Shown here piece after piece: positions 6,720 to 11,989 of a stretch of DNA of 11,989 nt. The notes beneath the pieces are model-generated. The model was not told the DNA's origin. It did no database searches and worked only from the letters and a program-made list of their open reading frames with translations. The number at the start of each line of letters is the position of its first letter. The first letter of the stretch is position 1. Source of the stretch: Opitutia bacterium (GTDB lineage Bacteria; Verrucomicrobiota; Verrucomicrobiia; Opitutales; JANYEO01); the NCBI GenBank assembly GCA_025363025.1, contig JANYEO010000079.1:1-11989 (forward strand). Reading direction: 5' to 3'. The position numbers and the translations under genes are program-made.

Positions 6720-7526
6720 TTAAGCTTGCGCAAAGCCTCGCAAATCTAAGAGATCACCCGGGCCGCCCGCTGGGTCAAACACGGTCACATTTAGGCGCTT
6801 ACCCGGTTGGCTGAGGGTTGCAAATGTTTCTCGTACAAGGCTCACATTATTGCAATCTCTGCTTAAATGTACGAGCTGAATATGCTTCCATTTTGCATGC
6901 GGGTGCCCCGTTATGAAGGCATGCGTATCGGCGTTAGAGAGGTGCCCGTGCCTCCCGCGGATACGCTGTTTTAGCGCCCAGGGTCTTTTAGCATCTTGTT
7001 CTAGGAGGGCCTCATCATAATTGGCTTCTATAATGAGCAAATCCACTTCATGAATAGCCTGCTTCACCGCAGGCGGGATGTGCCCCAAATCCGTTACCCA
7101 GGCCAGGCTGAGGCGTTCTTCAGGGTTATTTCCGGTTTGGAAGACGTAGCCTACTGGGTCATACGCATCATGAGGGATAGATAAAGTCTTGATCCGGATA
7201 TCCTTAAATTGCAACGCATCCCCCGTTTCGAAGAGGGACCAACGGACGGGGCGTTTAATTTTCCGCTGCACCGCATCTGCGGTATCCCGATTGGCGAAAA
7301 ACTGAATATGTGGGTATTTTGAAAGGCCTAAGACTCCCGCCGTATGGTCATGGTGCTCATGGGTGAGGAAAACGGCCTGAATATCCTCTACCGCGTGCCC
7401 CAGGCTATCAAGGATTTTACGTGTACGCAGTCCGGAGAGGCCGGCATCAATGAGCACGCAGGCTTCTTGGGTGTGGAGGAGTCCACAATTGCCCGCACTG
7501 CTGCTTCCAAGCACACGAAATTTCAT
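6720..7526 (-). CDS. YycJ/WalJ-type metallo-beta-lactamase fold hydrolase
   Basis: This is a cytosolic metallo-hydrolase of the YycJ/WalJ branch, for which a DNA exonuclease role has been proposed; the true substrate here is unknown. From the ATG at 7526 it has 268 residues. It shows the N-terminal strand and loop KFRVLGSSSAGN, metal motif THEHHDH (His56, His58, Asp60, His61), TDLGH with Asp146, IEANYD at 166, GHLSNADTH at 194 and HLSRDCNN at 220, all family hallmarks. An alternative GTG at 7538 adds four residues and has AGGA six bases upstream; I prefer the ATG because the conserved fold begins there, but the GTG is credible. It precedes pyk in a probable two-gene operon and is divergent from the chaperone-like gene. 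Confidence 0.88.
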   Translation of the reverse strand: MKFRVLGSSSAGNCGLLHTQEACVLIDAGLSGLRTRKILDSLGHAVEDIQAVFLTHEHHDHTAGVLGLSKYPHIQFFANRDTADAVQRKIKRPVRWSLFETGDALQFKDIRIKTLSIPHDAYDPVGYVFQTGNNPEERLSLAWVTDLGHIPPAVKQAIHEVDLLIIEANYDEALLEQDAKRPWALKQRIRGRHGHLSNADTHAFITGHPHAKWKHIQLVHLSRDCNNVSLVRETFATLSQPGKRLNVTVFDPAGGPGDLLDLRGFAQA

Positions 7527-7605
7527 AGTACACCACACTCTATCCTGCTATCTTCAATCAATCTTAATCTGGAAAAATGTTCCGCTTTCCTATAGAGATA
7601 TCTTT

Positions 7606-8079
7606 ATGCAATTTAGTGAACTGGTGCGCATGTTTAGCGATAAGCTTGGCCTTGCTGTGCCCAAGCCAGATGAGGCTGGCCGCTACGCTTTCTCTTTCGC
7701 CCCGGACATTTTAGTTTTTTTGCAAGCATCTCCAGATAAAAGCCAATTTTATTTATCGAACGTCGTTTGCATTCCACCCTTAGCCGTTAAGGATCTCCGG
7801 GCTATTTTAGCTATTTGCTTAGAGGCCAATTTCTTTGGACAAGGGACGAATGGCGCCACCTTTGCGTTTGATCGCTCTACTCAAGAGCTTATCTTTTTTC
7901 GCGCATTTAATGCCAAGCGCTGTACCTTTCCCGTCTTTTTAAATGCGCTTAATGATATGGCCTTTCATGTACGCGAATGGCGCCGCCGCTTTGAGGCCAA
8001 AGATTATTATGGCACCTGGCGCCAAGGCTACCGGGGGCTAGGGGAATCAGATATACAATCGTTTTGGAAAAAGATCTAA
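7606..8079 (+). CDS. CesT/Tir-type (class I) type III secretion chaperone-like protein
   Basis: The 157-residue protein resembles small dimeric chaperones that hold type III effectors ready for secretion. It opens with the amphipathic helix MQFSELVRMFSDKLGL, continues with beta strands (YAFSFAPDILVFLQ, SQFYLSNVV), and has LEANFFGQGTNGATFAFD at 72-89. That last piece closely follows the L-x-AN-x-x-G-x-GT-x-GA-x-x-x-x-D pattern of the family. A C-terminal helix follows (FPVFLNALNDMAFHVREWRRRFE). The last 27 residues extend past the usual fold. The ATG at 7606 is chosen because the family helix begins there; an upstream in-frame start at 7450 would run into the divergent gene. The ribosome binding site is poor. 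No effector or secretion component lies beside it, so the client is unknown. Confidence 0.68.
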   Translation: MQFSELVRMFSDKLGLAVPKPDEAGRYAFSFAPDILVFLQASPDKSQFYLSNVVCIPPLAVKDLRAILAICLEANFFGQGTNGATFAFDRSTQELIFFRAFNAKRCTFPVFLNALNDMAFHVREWRRRFEAKDYYGTWRQGYRGLGESDIQSFWKKI

Positions 8080-8203
8080 AACGGGAGCGCAGAAGCCCTT
8101 CTTGGGAGCGCTTTTGAGTAGCATCGTGCTCACGTACCTTTAGTACGCTCCGCGCGCCTCCTCTCAAAATCATCTCCCAGGAAAGGCTTCTGCGCTCCCG
8201 TTT
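8079..8203 (+). repeat. Long palindrome, copy C, between the chaperone-like gene and holB
   Basis: A perfect 19-bp arm pairs 8079-8097 with 8185-8203, starting on the last base of the chaperone-like gene's TAA. Inner stems are TGGGAG (8103-8108) with CTCCCA (8174-8179), and TTTTGAG (8112-8118) with CTCAAAA (8163-8169). The core has GCTCACGTAC (8128-8137) and GTACGCTCCGCGCGC (8143-8157), identical to A and D. The outer arm sequence is unrelated to the other copies. Confidence 0.87.
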
Positions 8204-8215
8204 CGCCGATGGGTT

Positions 8216-8239
8216 CTTCTTAAGTAAGAGGCTTTTTAT
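8216..8239 (+). terminator. Small hairpin with T run after palindrome C
   Basis: CTTCTTA (8216-8222) pairs with TAAGAGG (8225-8231), one pair being G-T, followed by CTTTTTATT. It would stop plus-strand transcripts from the chaperone-like gene before they run antisense into holB. The loop is very tight and the stem A+T-rich, so strength is doubtful. Confidence 0.35.
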
Positions 8240-9142
8240 TTACACAATCCAGAGCCTTACAACATTCAATAAATACGTCTCAAGCGCGGTGGCTTCATTT
8301 AAATTAACCTCCAGGAGGCCTACATTGTGCTCCAAAATATCAATTACCCGGGTAAGGGCCCTTAATCGATCGGGGGAGCACGGCAGGCTCAGGGCATTGT
8401 AACGGGTTGTCTCGGCAATGCTGGCAAAGAGGCGGCGGCGGAGGTTTTTGCGGGTCCCCACCTCTAAAGCGTCTTTTTCTTCATCGGGTGTATTTTCGGG
8501 GAGTAGCTTTGCAGCTCGTTCCCAGGCTTCGTCTGTTAATAGCCCTAGCTCTTGCTCAAAACGATAACATAAGGCGTACAAACCCATGACACGGTCTGCT
8601 ACATCTCCTGCAGATTTTGGCCGCTCGGCTGCAGTTAGTAGCCACTTATCATAATCAGTTAGCCAATTCGCCCAGCCCTCGCCTAAATTGGCCGCTTGTT
8701 TTTCATTAAAGCGGTAATGTTGACAGCGGCTGCGTAACGTCGCTAACACCGCGTGCAAGCGAGTGCTGAGGAGGAGGATGGTTGTATCTTCAGCCGGTTC
8801 TTCCAGTGTTTTTAAAAACGCATTGGCTGCTGAAGTGTGGAAGCGGTCCGCATCTATTACTAGGGCCACTTTTGTCTCACCCTGCATAGGGGTTTGCTGA
8901 AGGGCTTGGATGAGGCCTCGTGTAGGCTCTACTCCTATTTGTCGCATTTTGTTGGCCGGGCGTATGCAGAAGAAGTCCGCATGTTGCAACGGCTTTTTCG
9001 TACCTAAAATATCCCCAGCTATGTGTAAAGCCGCTTGCTCTAAAGCTTCTAAAGATTCTCCGTGCAATAGGAGGGCATGTCCCAGTCGTCCTGCTTTTTG
9101 TGCCCTTTCTAAAATGGCTAGGCTCGATTTTTGCTCATGCAT
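8240..9142 (-). CDS. holB: DNA polymerase III, delta-prime subunit
   Basis: Delta-prime is a clamp-loader subunit that, with delta and DnaX, opens the sliding clamp onto primed DNA. The 300 residues start with a GHALLLHG strand at 21-28 in place of a working Walker A, then SAANAFLKTLEEP (104-116), the strongest family signature. LRSRCQ (136-141) is the SRC motif that contacts neighbouring ATPase sites. The zinc-binding cysteines of many clamp-loader proteins are absent (QHADFFCIRP has one Cys), which is common among delta-prime proteins. The C-terminal part is helical and poorly conserved. The ATG overlaps the end of tmk by 8 bp, with AGGGA just upstream, implying translational coupling. Confusion with DnaX is unlikely because no P-loop is present. 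Confidence 0.92.
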   Translation of the reverse strand: MHEQKSSLAILERAQKAGRLGHALLLHGESLEALEQAALHIAGDILGTKKPLQHADFFCIRPANKMRQIGVEPTRGLIQALQQTPMQGETKVALVIDADRFHTSAANAFLKTLEEPAEDTTILLLSTRLHAVLATLRSRCQHYRFNEKQAANLGEGWANWLTDYDKWLLTAAERPKSAGDVADRVMGLYALCYRFEQELGLLTDEAWERAAKLLPENTPDEEKDALEVGTRKNLRRRLFASIAETTRYNALSLPCSPDRLRALTRVIDILEHNVGLLEVNLNEATALETYLLNVVRLWIV

Positions 9143-9773
9143 AATCCATCCCTTTAAAAAAAGTTTCTACTTGGGCGCCAATTGCCGTTTCTAATACCTC
9201 TACACTGTCTTGGGCATTGAGTATCATAAAGCGGTTAGGCTGTGCATGCGCCAATTGATGGTAGCCTTTGCGTACCTTTTCGTGGAAGGCGAGGGGTTCT
9301 TGCTCCAGAGGGTCTGTGGCTTCTCCCCGGTTCTTCGCGCGTTCCAGCCCTATTTCAGCGGGTAAATCTAAGAAAAAAGTCAAATGCGGACGTGTAGGCC
9401 CTACCGCAAAATCATTTAAAGTCTCAACTGTCTCCAAGGATAGCCCCCGGCTTATCCCTTGATAAACAATGGTAGAGTCGAGGAAGCGGTCACATAGGAC
9501 AATGGTCCCTTTCTCGAGTGCCGGGCGGATGACGTCTCTTACCAGCTGGGCCCTGGCTGCGATAAATAAGGCTAGCTCCGCTTCGGCACACAATGGCCCT
9601 GGCGGGTTTTTAAGGAGGCTACGGATGGCTTCGCCTAGGGGTGTTCCCCCCGGTTCTCTTAGGGCTAAAACCGTCTTGCCACTTGCTTGCAAACGCCTAG
9701 TTAAGCGCTCAATCTGGGTGGTTTTTCCCGCCCCTTCACCCCCTTCAAATGTAATAAAGCCTCCGGTTGTCAT
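9135..9773 (-). CDS. tmk: Thymidylate kinase (dTMP kinase)
   Basis: Thymidylate kinase makes dTDP from dTMP and ATP in the cytosol for DNA synthesis. The 212 residues carry FEGGEGAGKTTQ at 9-20 (P-loop), REPGGTPLGE at 39-48, and DRFLDSTIVYQG at 95-106 with the DR motif and dTMP-binding region. A LID segment follows near 145-155 with Arg in RAKNRG. Length is typical. The next gene, holB, overlaps its stop, a frequent pairing that couples nucleotide supply with replication. No clear Shine-Dalgarno sequence precedes the ATG at 9773; the start is fixed by the conserved GGFITFEG strand. Palindrome copy D lies upstream, leaving only about 40 bp for a promoter unless transcription comes from the small ankyrin gene. 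Confidence 0.96.
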   Translation of the reverse strand: MTTGGFITFEGGEGAGKTTQIERLTRRLQASGKTVLALREPGGTPLGEAIRSLLKNPPGPLCAEAELALFIAARAQLVRDVIRPALEKGTIVLCDRFLDSTIVYQGISRGLSLETVETLNDFAVGPTRPHLTFFLDLPAEIGLERAKNRGEATDPLEQEPLAFHEKVRKGYHQLAHAQPNRFMILNAQDSVEVLETAIGAQVETFFKGMDYA

Positions 9774-9815
9774 TTATAGGCAAACTTACTCGGAGAAACT
9801 CTATCAAGGCAACAA

Positions 9816-9941
9816 GAGACCGCCGCATAACGCTTTTCTTTTCAGCTCTTACTGCGTTCGCCCGGCTCACGTACCTGTGTGTACGCTCCGCGCGCCTCGC
9901 TCGTAATCATCTGAAAATCAAAGCATTCTGCATGCGGTCTC
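9816..9941 (+). repeat. Long palindrome, copy D, between tmk and the small ankyrin gene
   Basis: GAGACCGC (9816-9823) pairs with GCGGTCTC (9934-9941), and pairing can extend outward (AAC 9811-9813 with GTT 9942-9944) and inward with interruptions. The inner stem is TTTTCAG (9839-9845) with CTGAAAA (9911-9917), which differs from the other copies by one compensated base pair. The core has GCTCACGTAC (9865-9874) and GTACGCTCCGCGCGC (9881-9895). Core orientation matches A and C although the flanking genes are on the minus strand. Confidence 0.8.
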
Positions 9942-9956
9942 GTTATAATGCCGACC

Positions 9957-9978
9957 GTTCAAAGTTTGAATTTTGAAC
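9957..9978. terminator. Inverted repeat between palindrome D and the small ankyrin gene
   Basis: GTTCAAA (9957-9963) and TTTGAAC (9972-9978) form a perfect 7-bp stem with an 8-nt loop, 14 bp beyond the ankyrin stop on the minus strand. In the plus direction it is followed by a T-rich stretch; in the minus direction, where the transcript is expected, the T run is missing. A terminator role is therefore uncertain. Confidence 0.35.
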
Positions 9979-9992
9979 AATTATTTTCTTTC

Positions 9993-10499
9993 TTAAATCG
10001 ACCAATAGCTGAAGGTTGCTGTAAGTATTGTTAGTTGCCTGGCTGCTGCTTGTGCTTGCCTGGCTGCTTCATGGGCTCCGGCCTCTGCTTGCGCTCTGGC
10101 TATCCCCTCCATGTGGAGTAAAAAAGTTCCTATATTAAAATAGCACATCCTGTTTGCCAGTAAATAGGCCGTATCGCCTGCATAATTTGTTATCAGTACA
10201 TTAGCCCCTGTTTCTACTAAATACTCGACCATTCCTTCATTTTGAGCGAAGACAGCCATCATCAAGGGGGTATAGCCTTCGATGGACCTTATGTTAAGAT
10301 CGGCGCCATTCGCTACAGCCTGCCGCGCAAAGGTTAGGTCGTTATTGTTAGCCGCCCAGAGGAGTTGAACATCGTTTGGTGCCGCTAAAATTTCTGGAGG
10401 AATGGCATATTCGTCGTCAAAATCTTCGTCCATTGGCTGCGCCATGACAGATACGAGCGGAAGCATTAATAAGGTTACAATTAGCGTTAACTTTTTCAT
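9993..10499 (-). CDS. Small secreted ankyrin-repeat protein
   Basis: The 168-residue product starts MKKLTLIVTLLMLPLVSVMA, a clear Sec signal peptide with likely cleavage after Ala20, so it should reach the periplasm or beyond. An acidic spacer (DEDFDDE) follows, then about three ankyrin repeats: 43-71 with ANGADLNIR, 74-104 (GYTPLMMAVFAQNEGMVEYL) and a degenerate one from 107 (AGDTAYLLA). An Ala/Gln-rich helix lies at 133-155. The protein is intact, unlike the larger ankyrin gene at 3328. Its interaction partner cannot be read from sequence. No Shine-Dalgarno sequence is visible, and the start codon directly follows one half of an inverted repeat. It faces away from exbB and may have its own promoter. 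Confidence 0.82.
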   Translation of the reverse strand: MKKLTLIVTLLMLPLVSVMAQPMDEDFDDEYAIPPEILAAPNDVQLLWAANNNDLTFARQAVANGADLNIRSIEGYTPLMMAVFAQNEGMVEYLVETGANVLITNYAGDTAYLLANRMCYFNIGTFLLHMEGIARAQAEAGAHEAARQAQAAARQLTILTATFSYWSI

Positions 10500-10558
10500 G
10501 TATTTACTTAAGAAAAGTTATTTGAATAAATATATACATTTATTTGTCAAGTAAATAC
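10500..10558. promoter_or_regulatory. 10-bp inverted repeat and TTGACA in the ankyrin-exbB divergent region
   Basis: GTATTTACTT (10500-10509) and its exact complement AAGTAAATAC (10549-10558) flank a 39-bp A+T-rich segment. On the minus strand a perfect TTGACA (10545-10550) overlaps the outer half-site. A weak -10 such as TATTCA lies 16 bp on (10523-10528). The inner half-site abuts the ankyrin start codon. The layout suits an operator, but no regulator is in the window. Confidence 0.38.
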
Positions 10559-10653
10559 CAATGAAACTTCAGTATTGAATGCAGAGTATGATTTTTTTGT
10601 GGATTTATTTTCGAGTTTGCAGTCATCAAAATATTGTTTTATAGGAAAAGAGC

Positions 10654-11400
10654 ATGGTTTTTTTCCCGATTTCTTTTTTAAGCACCACAGGGGTCGCTGC
10701 AGCCACTGTAGCCTCTCCTGGCCTCGTCAGTTATTTTAACGAGTCCAATACGGCTGGTCAGGCAATCGTTTTGGTACTTGTTTTGTGTAGCTTTGCTGCT
10801 TGGACGGTGATGATTGGCAAACACCTGGATCTTTCTCGTCTGCGAACGTTAAATTTAACCTTAGAGCGCAAGCTCGCCCAAGCCAAAGCCGTAACCGCTC
10901 TTAATTTGCCTGCCCCTCATCCGGGGCTCGCTCCTTACGCCGCCTTGGCCGCTGTGGCCCTTCAAGCCTTTGAAAAAACGCAGGAGCTCGATTTATCAGA
11001 TGCTAGCGCACGCCTTAAACGCTTAAATCATATAGAAAATGCCCTTCAACGGGCCGTTGCAGAAAAGTGTATTGCGTACGAATCAAAAATGCTTTTCCTG
11101 GGAACTATCATTTCAGGCGCTCCCTTCCTGGGGCTTTTGGGTACAGCCTGGGGGGTTATGGATGCCTTTGGGGCCGTCTCCATGCAGGCTACCGTTACGC
11201 TGCAGATGTTGGCGCCGGGGGTATCTGGTTCGCTTTTAACCACTGTAGCCGCTCTTCTCGTGGCCATTCCGTCTGTTTTTGGGTATAATTATTTAACCGC
11301 CCGTACAAAGGGAATGATTATTGATCTGGAAAACTTTGCCAGCACTCTGGCAGATCGGATGGAGCTTGAGTTAGAAGAAACAGCCGCCGCCTTTCATTAA
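10654..11400 (+). CDS. exbB: MotA/TolQ/ExbB family proton channel protein
   Basis: This inner-membrane protein should form the pentameric proton channel that powers TonB- or Tol-type outer-membrane work. The 248 residues have three likely membrane helices, at about 36-54, 147-165 and 185-213, with the large cytoplasmic domain between the first two as in ExbB and TolQ. The motif GLLGTAWGVMDAFGAVS at 160-176 is the family signature, and LAPGVSGSLLTTVAALLVAIP at 186-206 lines the channel. AGGA at 10643-10646, seven bases before the ATG, supports the start. The exbD-like gene follows after 3 bp, so translation is probably coupled. Sequence alone does not separate ExbB from TolQ. Confidence 0.9.
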   Translation: MVFFPISFLSTTGVAAATVASPGLVSYFNESNTAGQAIVLVLVLCSFAAWTVMIGKHLDLSRLRTLNLTLERKLAQAKAVTALNLPAPHPGLAPYAALAAVALQAFEKTQELDLSDASARLKRLNHIENALQRAVAEKCIAYESKMLFLGTIISGAPFLGLLGTAWGVMDAFGAVSMQATVTLQMLAPGVSGSLLTTVAALLVAIPSVFGYNYLTARTKGMIIDLENFASTLADRMELELEETAAAFH

Positions 11401-11403
11401 CCC

Positions 11404-11826
11404 ATGGCCAGACGTTTCCGCCGCGAAAGAAGTAGCCTTACTTCTGTCTCTCAGATCGATATTACGCCCTTAATCGATCTGGCTTTTTCGCTGCTCATTA
11501 TTTTCATGATTTCAACGCCGCTGTTAGAGCAAACAGTGCCGTTAAATCTGCCTTTAGAGAGTGTGCGTCCACAATCTACCCCACCCGAGAAGCTAGAGCA
11601 CCAGGCCGTTTCTATCGATGCTCTAGGTAAAATTTTTTGGGGGAAGGACGCCGTAACCCGGTCAGAGCTTGCACAACGCTTGCACCTGCTTGCTAGCCAG
11701 CCAAAGCCCCCTATTATTCACTTGCGGGCGGATGAAGCCTTGCCTTATGGCCAAGTGATGGCCGTGGTAGATCTTATTAAAGGGGCTAATCTCTCGCAAA
11801 TTAGCCTAGATACTAAAGCCGGCTAA
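11404..11826 (+). CDS. exbD: ExbD/TolR family biopolymer transport protein
   Basis: Partner of the ExbB-like channel: a single-pass inner-membrane protein whose helix sits in the pentamer pore and whose periplasmic domain senses the cell wall or TonB. The 140 residues have a basic cytoplasmic head (RRFRRERSS), then QIDITPLIDLAFSLLIIFM, where Asp25 is the proton-carrying aspartate of the family. A periplasmic domain follows with IIHLRADEALPYGQVMAVVDLIKGA, the usual C-terminal motif. Length is typical. It starts 3 bp after exbB and is followed 14 bp later by a TonB/TolA-like gene. I see no Shine-Dalgarno sequence, which suggests coupling to exbB. Confidence 0.92.
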   Translation: MARRFRRERSSLTSVSQIDITPLIDLAFSLLIIFMISTPLLEQTVPLNLPLESVRPQSTPPEKLEHQAVSIDALGKIFWGKDAVTRSELAQRLHLLASQPKPPIIHLRADEALPYGQVMAVVDLIKGANLSQISLDTKAG

Positions 11827-11840
11827 AGCCTTTGTAATCT

Positions 11841-11989
11841 ATGGCCTACTCATTTAAGCAAGCCGGTTGGGTATCGCTTGGGCTTCATGGGGCCTTGTTC
11901 TTCGTGTTAGCTTTAACGATGCTGTGGCATACAGAGGCGCCTGTTGAGCCTACACCCTTTGTCTTTAGTATGGTGCAAGCAGAGGCGTT
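11841..11989 (+). CDS. TonB/TolA-like protein, N-terminal part (cut by window edge)
   Basis: The frame opens at an ATG 14 bp after exbD and runs 49 codons to the right edge without a stop. It has a short cytoplasmic head (MAYSFKQAG), one hydrophobic helix at about 11-29 (GLHGALFFVLALTMLW), and then a Pro/Glu-containing start of a periplasmic stretch (EAPVEPTPFVFSMV). That arrangement, next to exbB and exbD, is typical of TonB, the energy-transducing rod that spans the periplasm to outer-membrane receptors. TolA has the same plan, and the deciding C-terminal domain lies outside the window. Confidence 0.7.
   Translation, partial: MAYSFKQAGWVSLGLHGALFFVLALTMLWHTEAPVEPTPFVFSMVQAEA

Noticed and set aside
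6686..6733. TTG at 6731-6733 as the pyk start
   Set aside because: It overlaps the upstream gene's end, adds 16 residues unlike the family, and an ATG at 6683-6685 gives the standard N-terminus.
7450..7605. Longer start at 7450 for the chaperone-like gene
   Set aside because: The extension overlaps the start of the divergent YycJ-like gene, and the family's first helix begins at the ATG at 7606.
2668..9941. The four palindromes as insertion sequences or a CRISPR array
   Set aside because: No transposase frame lies between the arms, no target-site duplications are evident, and the copies are kilobases apart without regular spacers.
10617..10645. TTGCAG, 17 bp, TATAGG as the exbB promoter
   Set aside because: The -10 would overlap the AGGA ribosome binding site and place the transcript start at the ATG, losing that site; other hexamer pairs upstream are no better.
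1..11989. tRNA, rRNA or riboswitch genes
   Set aside because: No cloverleaf arms, rRNA signature stretches or recognisable riboswitch cores were seen in the intergenic regions, which are nearly filled by the palindromes.

Overview
The window looks like part of a Gram-negative bacterial chromosome carrying a mix of housekeeping and host-association genes. The partial nusA, infB and rbfA order is the classic translation and transcription cluster. Pyruvate kinase, a YycJ-type metallo-hydrolase, thymidylate kinase and the DNA polymerase III delta-prime subunit are also housekeeping genes. An exbB-exbD-tonB-like start at the right end implies an outer membrane. A probable class I type III secretion chaperone and two secreted ankyrin-repeat proteins, one broken, suggest life with a eukaryotic host. 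I would guess a host-associated member of the Verrucomicrobiota/PVC group. That guess rests on gene content only and is weak.

Layout from left to right. Bases 1-3205 carry, on the plus strand, the tail of nusA, infB and rbfA. Bases 3328-5116 carry one ankyrin-repeat gene with a signal peptide that has lost its reading frame three times, one of them through a perfect 22-bp tandem duplication. Bases 5261-7526 carry a minus-strand pair, yycJ-like then pyk. Divergent from it, at 7606-8079, is the plus-strand CesT-like chaperone. Bases 8240-9773 carry the minus-strand pair tmk-holB with overlapping ends. Bases 9993-10499 carry a small secreted ankyrin protein on the minus strand. From 10654 to the right edge run exbB, exbD and the start of a TonB/TolA-like gene.

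The most unusual signal lies between genes. Four long palindromes, all about 125-128 nt, sit at 2668-2795, 5138-5263, 8079-8203 and 9816-9941. Their outer arms have four unrelated sequences, yet each arm pairs with its own partner. The inner 7-bp stem is TTTTGAG/CTCAAAA in three copies and TTTTCAG/CTGAAAA in the fourth, a compensating base-pair change. Three copies share a core (GCTCACGTAC, 5-6 nt, then GTACGCTCCGCGCGC) that base pairing explains only in part. In three copies one arm overlaps the stop codon of the neighbouring gene. This looks like a dispersed structured element family, perhaps a bidirectional terminator or a small non-autonomous element.

No gene-free stretch exceeds about 220 bases. 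I saw no tRNA, rRNA, CRISPR array, transposase or phage gene.
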